Assembly: GCA_963665495.1 (NCBI GenBank)
Contig: OY762289.1
Location: 4,092,001-4,156,000 of the forward strand
Direction of reading: 5' to 3'
Length of the DNA stretch: 64,000 nt
Source of the DNA: G963665495 sp963665495
Lineage (GTDB): Bacteria > Desulfobacterota > Desulfovibrionia > Desulfovibrionales > Desulfovibrionaceae
Positions 60,336 through 64,000 of this stretch are shown piece after piece; positions within the stretch are counted from its first letter, which is position 1, and every line of letters begins with the position of its first letter. The notes under the pieces were generated by a model that made no database searches, was not told where the DNA came from, and worked only from the letters and a program-made list of their open reading frames with translations. Both the position numbers and the translations under genes were made by a program.

Positions 60336-60905
60336 ATGTTCGCGAATCTGTTTTTACGTACCTTGAATTATGAGGCGGAGCGGCCCAACAGGCGCGCGGA
60401 CGATATTCTTGCAGCGCTGGCTCTGACACCCGGTCAGACGGTGATGGATTTCGGGTCGGGCGGGGGCTATTTCACGCTGGCTTTTGCCCGTCTGGTGGGC
60501 AATACGGGCAAAGTATACGCCGTAGACGTCAAACAGAAGTATCTTGATTTCGTGATGCGGCGGGCCGTTGCGGCGGATTTGACGAACGTCACTCCGTTGC
60601 TGGCATCCGGAAAGCCGCTGGCCGTACCGGAACAAAGCGTGGATCTGATCTTTACCCGCAGCGTGTTTCATGAGGTCAAAGATCCGGAGCAATGCTTCTC
60701 CGGACTCAGAAACTACCTGCGTACGGATGGCCGGGTGGCCATCATCGACTACCTGCCGGGTCCGCTCTGGGACCCCATCTCTCTTTTCCGCCACGTCTCT
60801 CCGCCGGACAAGATCAACCGGATCATGCGGGCTGCGGGCTATACGCCCGCCGGAAGCCATGACTTCCTGCCTGGCCAGAGTTTTACGCTCTGGTCTCTTG
60901 CCTAA
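60336..60905 (+). CDS. class I SAM methyltransferase (UbiE-like)
   Basis: 189 residues. Motif I TVMDFGSGGGYFTLAFARL (about 34-52), the acidic VYAVDVKQKYLDF, the DLIFTRSVFHEVKDPEQ motif and LRTDGRVAIIDYLPG. It is similar to many short methyltransferases of the UbiE/COQ5 type; the substrate is unknown. AGAGGCAG precedes ATG 60336. It follows the psp operon and the second dispersed repeat, so it is a separate transcript. Confidence 0.86.
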   Translation: MFANLFLRTLNYEAERPNRRADDILAALALTPGQTVMDFGSGGGYFTLAFARLVGNTGKVYAVDVKQKYLDFVMRRAVAADLTNVTPLLASGKPLAVPEQSVDLIFTRSVFHEVKDPEQCFSGLRNYLRTDGRVAIIDYLPGPLWDPISLFRHVSPPDKINRIMRAAGYTPAGSHDFLPGQSFTLWSLA

Positions 60906-60941
60906 CTCCCCCAGACCTGAAAGCTTGGGCCGTTTCCTGCG

Positions 60942-61046
60942 GCGGGCATAAAAATACCCGCGTCAGCAGGGGCATTCAGCCGGAACTAAGGGGCTTGCGG
61001 TCAGGGGCATGACTGGAAGCTCGGCCGAACAAACCAACGCGGGTAT
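60942..61046 (+). ncRNA. possible structured RNA with competing hairpins
   Basis: CCCGC at 60957-60961 can pair with GCGGG at 60942-60946 (short hairpin with A-rich loop) or, as part of the 10-bp arm ATACCCGCGT (60954-60963), with ACGCGGGTAT at 61037-61046 (73-base loop). The loop holds two repeats of CAGGGGCAT, one within the small hairpin GTCA-GGGGCA-TGAC. Such exclusive pairings suggest an RNA switch or a compound terminator of the methyltransferase transcript. It is not assignable to a known family. Confidence 0.35.
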
Positions 61047-61623
61047 CCCGTAAGGGCTTCGTATACGTACCTGTTCACAGGAACTGCACTGCAACTCCCG
61101 TCCGTCAGGGTACGATCCGGATGGATTGCGGCCATTCATACCAGGATCGCCTGATTTGAGCCAGCAGTTTTTTACGCGGGATGCTTTTTTCGGAAATCTC
61201 CCTCCATCCGGCTAACGTAATCACAGAATTCAGCCCGCTTCCCCAATCGCATACACATTAATTTTTCTTAACACTCATGTGTACGCTAACACTCATTAAA
61301 GACGGCACCTGAGATCTCTATCTAACCCAGAAATTTATTTTATTGTTCCAATATCAGACTATATTACTCTTGTAATTACATGTTAACTAATCCTTTCTTT
61401 GTTTTTTATAAAAAACATGCAATACAATTATTAGAATCAATAGCGCATTTCATATACCTCTCTGCTCTACCTGGAATTCGACTTCACAGCATCGCCAGTT
61501 TTTTTCAATGATAACACAGCTGCATAATGAAGAATTTTTAGTATTTGAGACTATAATACTGTTGTAATATTGCAACAGTATGACTCTCAATACACAATAA
61601 AAAGAAGGATTCTGCAAATAAAA
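61047..61623. other. AT-rich non-coding stretch
   Basis: About 580 bp with sharply dropping GC and no frame that looks coding. A minus-strand frame at 61538-61852 has no ribosome site and low-complexity sequence. It may be the edge of an acquired segment. Confidence 0.6.
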
Positions 61624-62168
61624 ATGAACTTTTTTTTCGCCATCCTTGTTTTTTATGCATTATTTTACTTTTTTCATTTAAAATAACAGATGCAAAAAGC
61701 TCTGAATCACAATGTCTTGTAAATGTGGGAGCTGCCAAAACATCCAGGGCAGTCAAATAGAGCAGCGGAATGGCGAACAGAACATCTCGCATCAACGAAT
61801 GGGATATGTCCATCAAAGCAGGTCCGGACAAAATGGTCAAAGAAATGTTCATAGAACAGACGATCAGGCTGACAAATTCCAGTTGGACAAAATCTCCTGC
61901 AAGCCACAGGACTTATACATGGTCTCTTGACAGTGATGATGTGAATTCGGAAAATGAAAACAGAAAAGCCATGGCAGAGCTTCTCATCGAGAAAGGTTAC
62001 AATATCAGCACAAAACTCAGATGCGGCGGCACTTTCTGGAAAAACACACCAAAATCCAATATTTTCGTACATTACTGCTGTGTCAAAGACCTGATTCCCG
62101 AAGGGCAAAGAGACAAAGCATCAAGAGAAAAATATCTCACCAACATTGCCCGCGAGAAATTCAAATAA
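61624..62168 (+). pseudogene. decayed small secreted protein gene
   Basis: Three plus-strand frames together look like one broken gene. A signal-peptide-like MNFFFAILVFYALFYFF starts at 61624. ITDAKSSESQCLVNVGAAKTSRAVK follows in a second frame, and then the 61770-62168 frame encodes 132 residues ending MAELLIEKGYNISTKLRCGGTFWKNTPKSNIFVHYCCVKDLIPEGQRDKASREKYLTNIAREKFK. Frame changes near the T-rich run and near 61757 would join them. Function unknown. The last part may still be translated from ATG 61770. Confidence 0.4.
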
Positions 62169-62238
62169 TAACGGGCGGGGGGAAAGAGCCCGGGGCGTTG
62201 CCGGGGACGGAATGACGTACATCCCGGCGGGGGATGCG

Positions 62239-63954
62239 CTAATGAAGAAATTCCAGCCGGACCAGCTGGCCGCCATTTTTTGTCCAGCACTCGGCTTTGT
62301 TCGCAAAATTACTCACCAGATGCAGCGCGTGGTGCACCAGCGCCGTATCGCAGGTCAACAGTTCCTGGCTGCCCGGCAAGGGAGCGGTAAAGTCCAGGGG
62401 ATTTCCTGAATACCGCATGCGCAAGACGATTTTGAACTCGTCATACTCGGCCTCCACCTCGATGTTCCCCAAGGCCGTCCCCGGCATGGACAACACTTCG
62501 TATAGTTCCACCAGACTCTGGGTTGCCCGTTGCACCACCTCCGGCCTCGCACCCCACACACGGCCCCAGTGTTCGAGAAAGCCATAGATCTCAGCCGAGG
62601 GCATCTGTCCGGGCATCCAGGTTGCCGCGACTTTCTGCTTGATCCCGATACGAAACAGCAGATTGAGCACCATGGCGGTGGCAGTGGCCATGGTCAGCGG
62701 CGTGGAGGTCAGCGGATGGAGCCAGTCGGGAAAATCCGTGAACATCCAGGGGGCGTACTTGGCCGATAACCCGGCGATCAGCGCGAACCCCACCAGAAAC
62801 ATGCGCCGCGTATCCAGCATACGGGAAGCCACCAGCTGCATGCCGGTGGTGAGCAACACGGCCGCCGTATAAATGAGGATGGCCCCCATGCAGGCATTGG
62901 GCGCGCAGGCCAGCAAAGCCGGTATTTTGGGCATCCAGATGGCGACCAGCAACATGCCGCCCACGTACCAGGCCAGCCGTCGGGACGTTGTCGCGGAGAT
63001 CATGCTCAAGCCCACGCTGCTGGACAACGAATTACTCCCCAGACTTCCCACAAGTCCGGAACAAAAGACGCTCAGGCCGTCGGCGAGCACGCCCGAGCCC
63101 AGTCTGCTCATGTCTGCCCGTTTCCAGTTGGCGTCGTTGTTCTTCTGGCAGGAAACAATCAATCCCGAAGTGTTCATGGCGCCTGCCAACCCGAGAACAA
63201 GAAAGGGGACCAGCAGATTGATATCAAAGCTCAAGCCCGGAAAGGTCAATCTGGGCAGGGCGAACCAGGCAGCATTGGCCACAAATTCCTCGTGCGTATG
63301 GGTCACGCCTCCCAGCAGCCAGGCCACTATGTAGCCGAAGACAAAGCCCACGAGAAACGAATACAGCTTCATCCGCCGGCCGCCCCAAACAGCCAGCCAG
63401 ACCATGGGCACCAGCGTACAAAGTCCTGTGATCAATTCGTAGATATGAATGGTGGGATCCTCCTGCGAATAGCCCACCGTACGCGCCAGCCCCGTGCTGA
63501 TCACCGTAAGCCCGAGAGCAATAACCACCACGCCGCAGACCTCCGGAGGAAAGAAAGTTCTGAGGCGCGTTACAAGCCTGGAAATCAGCGCCGTAAACAT
63601 GCCGGAAATCATGGTCATGCCGGCCATCAGACTGAATCCTCCCATCTGTACGGCTTGCAGTGATAAAGGCAGGTAGAGCGTGCTGGGGGTCTGGCAAATC
63701 AGGAAACCGCTCCCCATCGGCCCCTTGTGCAGAGACTGGGCAATGGTCCCGAATCCGGAAACGAGCATGGCGCCTGTGATCATCCGCAAGGTATAGTCCA
63801 TGTCGCTGGCCGTTTCCTTGTTCACTATGACCAGTACGGCGGCGTACATCAGCACGAGCAGAAAATGCTGCAACCCCAGCAGCAGGCAGGTAGAGACTGG
63901 AGGGACTTCATCTACAGTATACAGCAGATCGGGACGTTGATAGCGTTCAGGCAC
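62239..63954 (-). CDS. NCS2-family purine/xanthine-type permease with extra C-terminal domain
   Basis: 571 residues. About 12-14 helices of the nucleobase:cation symporter-2 family; LGLQHFLLVLMYAAV and the block GSLGSNSLSSSVGLSMISATTSR correspond to the conserved start and NCS2 motif (usually ...QNxGxxxxT). It imports xanthine, uracil or uric acid with protons. After the last helix, 120 or so residues (PEVVQRATQSLVELYEVLSM...EFKIVLRMRYSGNPLDF...LHLVSNFANKAECWTKNGGQLVRLEF) form an extra cytoplasmic domain with some resemblance to a GHKL ATPase. GTG 63954 follows GGAGATC. Confidence 0.87.
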   Translation of the reverse strand: MPERYQRPDLLYTVDEVPPVSTCLLLGLQHFLLVLMYAAVLVIVNKETASDMDYTLRMITGAMLVSGFGTIAQSLHKGPMGSGFLICQTPSTLYLPLSLQAVQMGGFSLMAGMTMISGMFTALISRLVTRLRTFFPPEVCGVVVIALGLTVISTGLARTVGYSQEDPTIHIYELITGLCTLVPMVWLAVWGGRRMKLYSFLVGFVFGYIVAWLLGGVTHTHEEFVANAAWFALPRLTFPGLSFDINLLVPFLVLGLAGAMNTSGLIVSCQKNNDANWKRADMSRLGSGVLADGLSVFCSGLVGSLGSNSLSSSVGLSMISATTSRRLAWYVGGMLLVAIWMPKIPALLACAPNACMGAILIYTAAVLLTTGMQLVASRMLDTRRMFLVGFALIAGLSAKYAPWMFTDFPDWLHPLTSTPLTMATATAMVLNLLFRIGIKQKVAATWMPGQMPSAEIYGFLEHWGRVWGARPEVVQRATQSLVELYEVLSMPGTALGNIEVEAEYDEFKIVLRMRYSGNPLDFTAPLPGSQELLTCDTALVHHALHLVSNFANKAECWTKNGGQLVRLEFLH

Positions 63955-64000
63955 GACAGATCTCCGGACGTAGAGCTATGAGCACTGGTCTGGCGATAGA

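Noticed and set aside
61538..61852. 104-codon minus-strand frame
   Set aside because: Overlaps a more coding-like plus-strand remnant, has no ribosome site, and consists largely of low-complexity AT-rich sequence.
63961..64000. Possible start of a plus-strand gene at ATG 63978
   Set aside because: Only seven codons are inside the window and there is no ribosome site.

Overview
The window looks like chromosomal DNA of a Desulfovibrio-type sulfate-reducing or fermentative deltaproteobacterium (Thermodesulfobacteriota). This is an inference from the gene set: a 2-oxoacid:ferredoxin oxidoreductase with an ADP-forming acyl-CoA synthetase, a molybdopterin oxidoreductase with a ferredoxin-type partner, a pspF/pspABC locus, sirtuins, and dispersed GGGGAAAACC hairpin repeats. 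Most of the window is GC-rich with good Shine-Dalgarno sites. Three stretches are visibly AT-richer and probably acquired: about 10.1-17.0 kb, 35.5-36.8 kb and 61.1-62.2 kb.

Layout. 1-5.5 kb: an operon-like run that could import a 2-oxo acid (SSS symporter), oxidise it to an acyl-CoA (alpha, beta and gamma subunits) and harvest ATP (ADP-forming acyl-CoA synthetase), followed by an SMR exporter. 5.7-17.0 kb: an accessory island entirely on the minus strand, ending beside tRNA-Ala(GGC). It carries a ColE1-like mobilization set (MbeD-, MbeB-, MbeA- and MbeC-like), a primase-polymerase/DUF3987 replication protein, a small protein, and a SIR2-HerA anti-phage pair followed by an unknown third gene. 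That third gene is split by two tandem, nearly identical IS3-family copies. Removing the IS material and one copy of a 3-bp target duplication restores a continuous reading frame of about 432 codons. No integrase is visible.

17.2-35.4 kb: a pseudopilin, cardiolipin synthase, an Fe-S flavoprotein, a thiamine-binding-like protein, a CobB-type sirtuin, a 1427-residue membrane/periplasmic protein of unknown role, a repeat-rich secreted protein that looks like two fused genes, a TetR-DMT transporter pair with a clear double operator, a small secreted protein, the molybdopterin oxidoreductase and its Fe-S subunit, 6-phosphogluconolactonase, and a secreted choloylglycine-hydrolase-like enzyme. 35.5-46 kb: an AT-rich methyltransferase, a kinase-like protein followed by two universal stress proteins, a secreted subtilase with C-terminal FG-GAP-like repeats, a stand-alone CheB domain, and the cluster miaB-DUF151-PHP-sirtuin.

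46-57 kb: a degenerate GGDEF/TPR protein, a UbiB-type kinase, a two-helix membrane protein, a large compound inverted repeat, and the moxR-DUF58-transglutaminase set interrupted by an opposite-strand, internally shortened methyltransferase. 57-60.3 kb: pspF divergent from pspABC, with a sigma-54 promoter and a palindromic enhancer, bracketed by two copies of the dispersed hairpin repeat. 60.3-64 kb: another methyltransferase, a structured AT-rich non-coding stretch, a decayed small secreted ORF, and an NCS2 purine/xanthine-type permease with an extra C-terminal domain.
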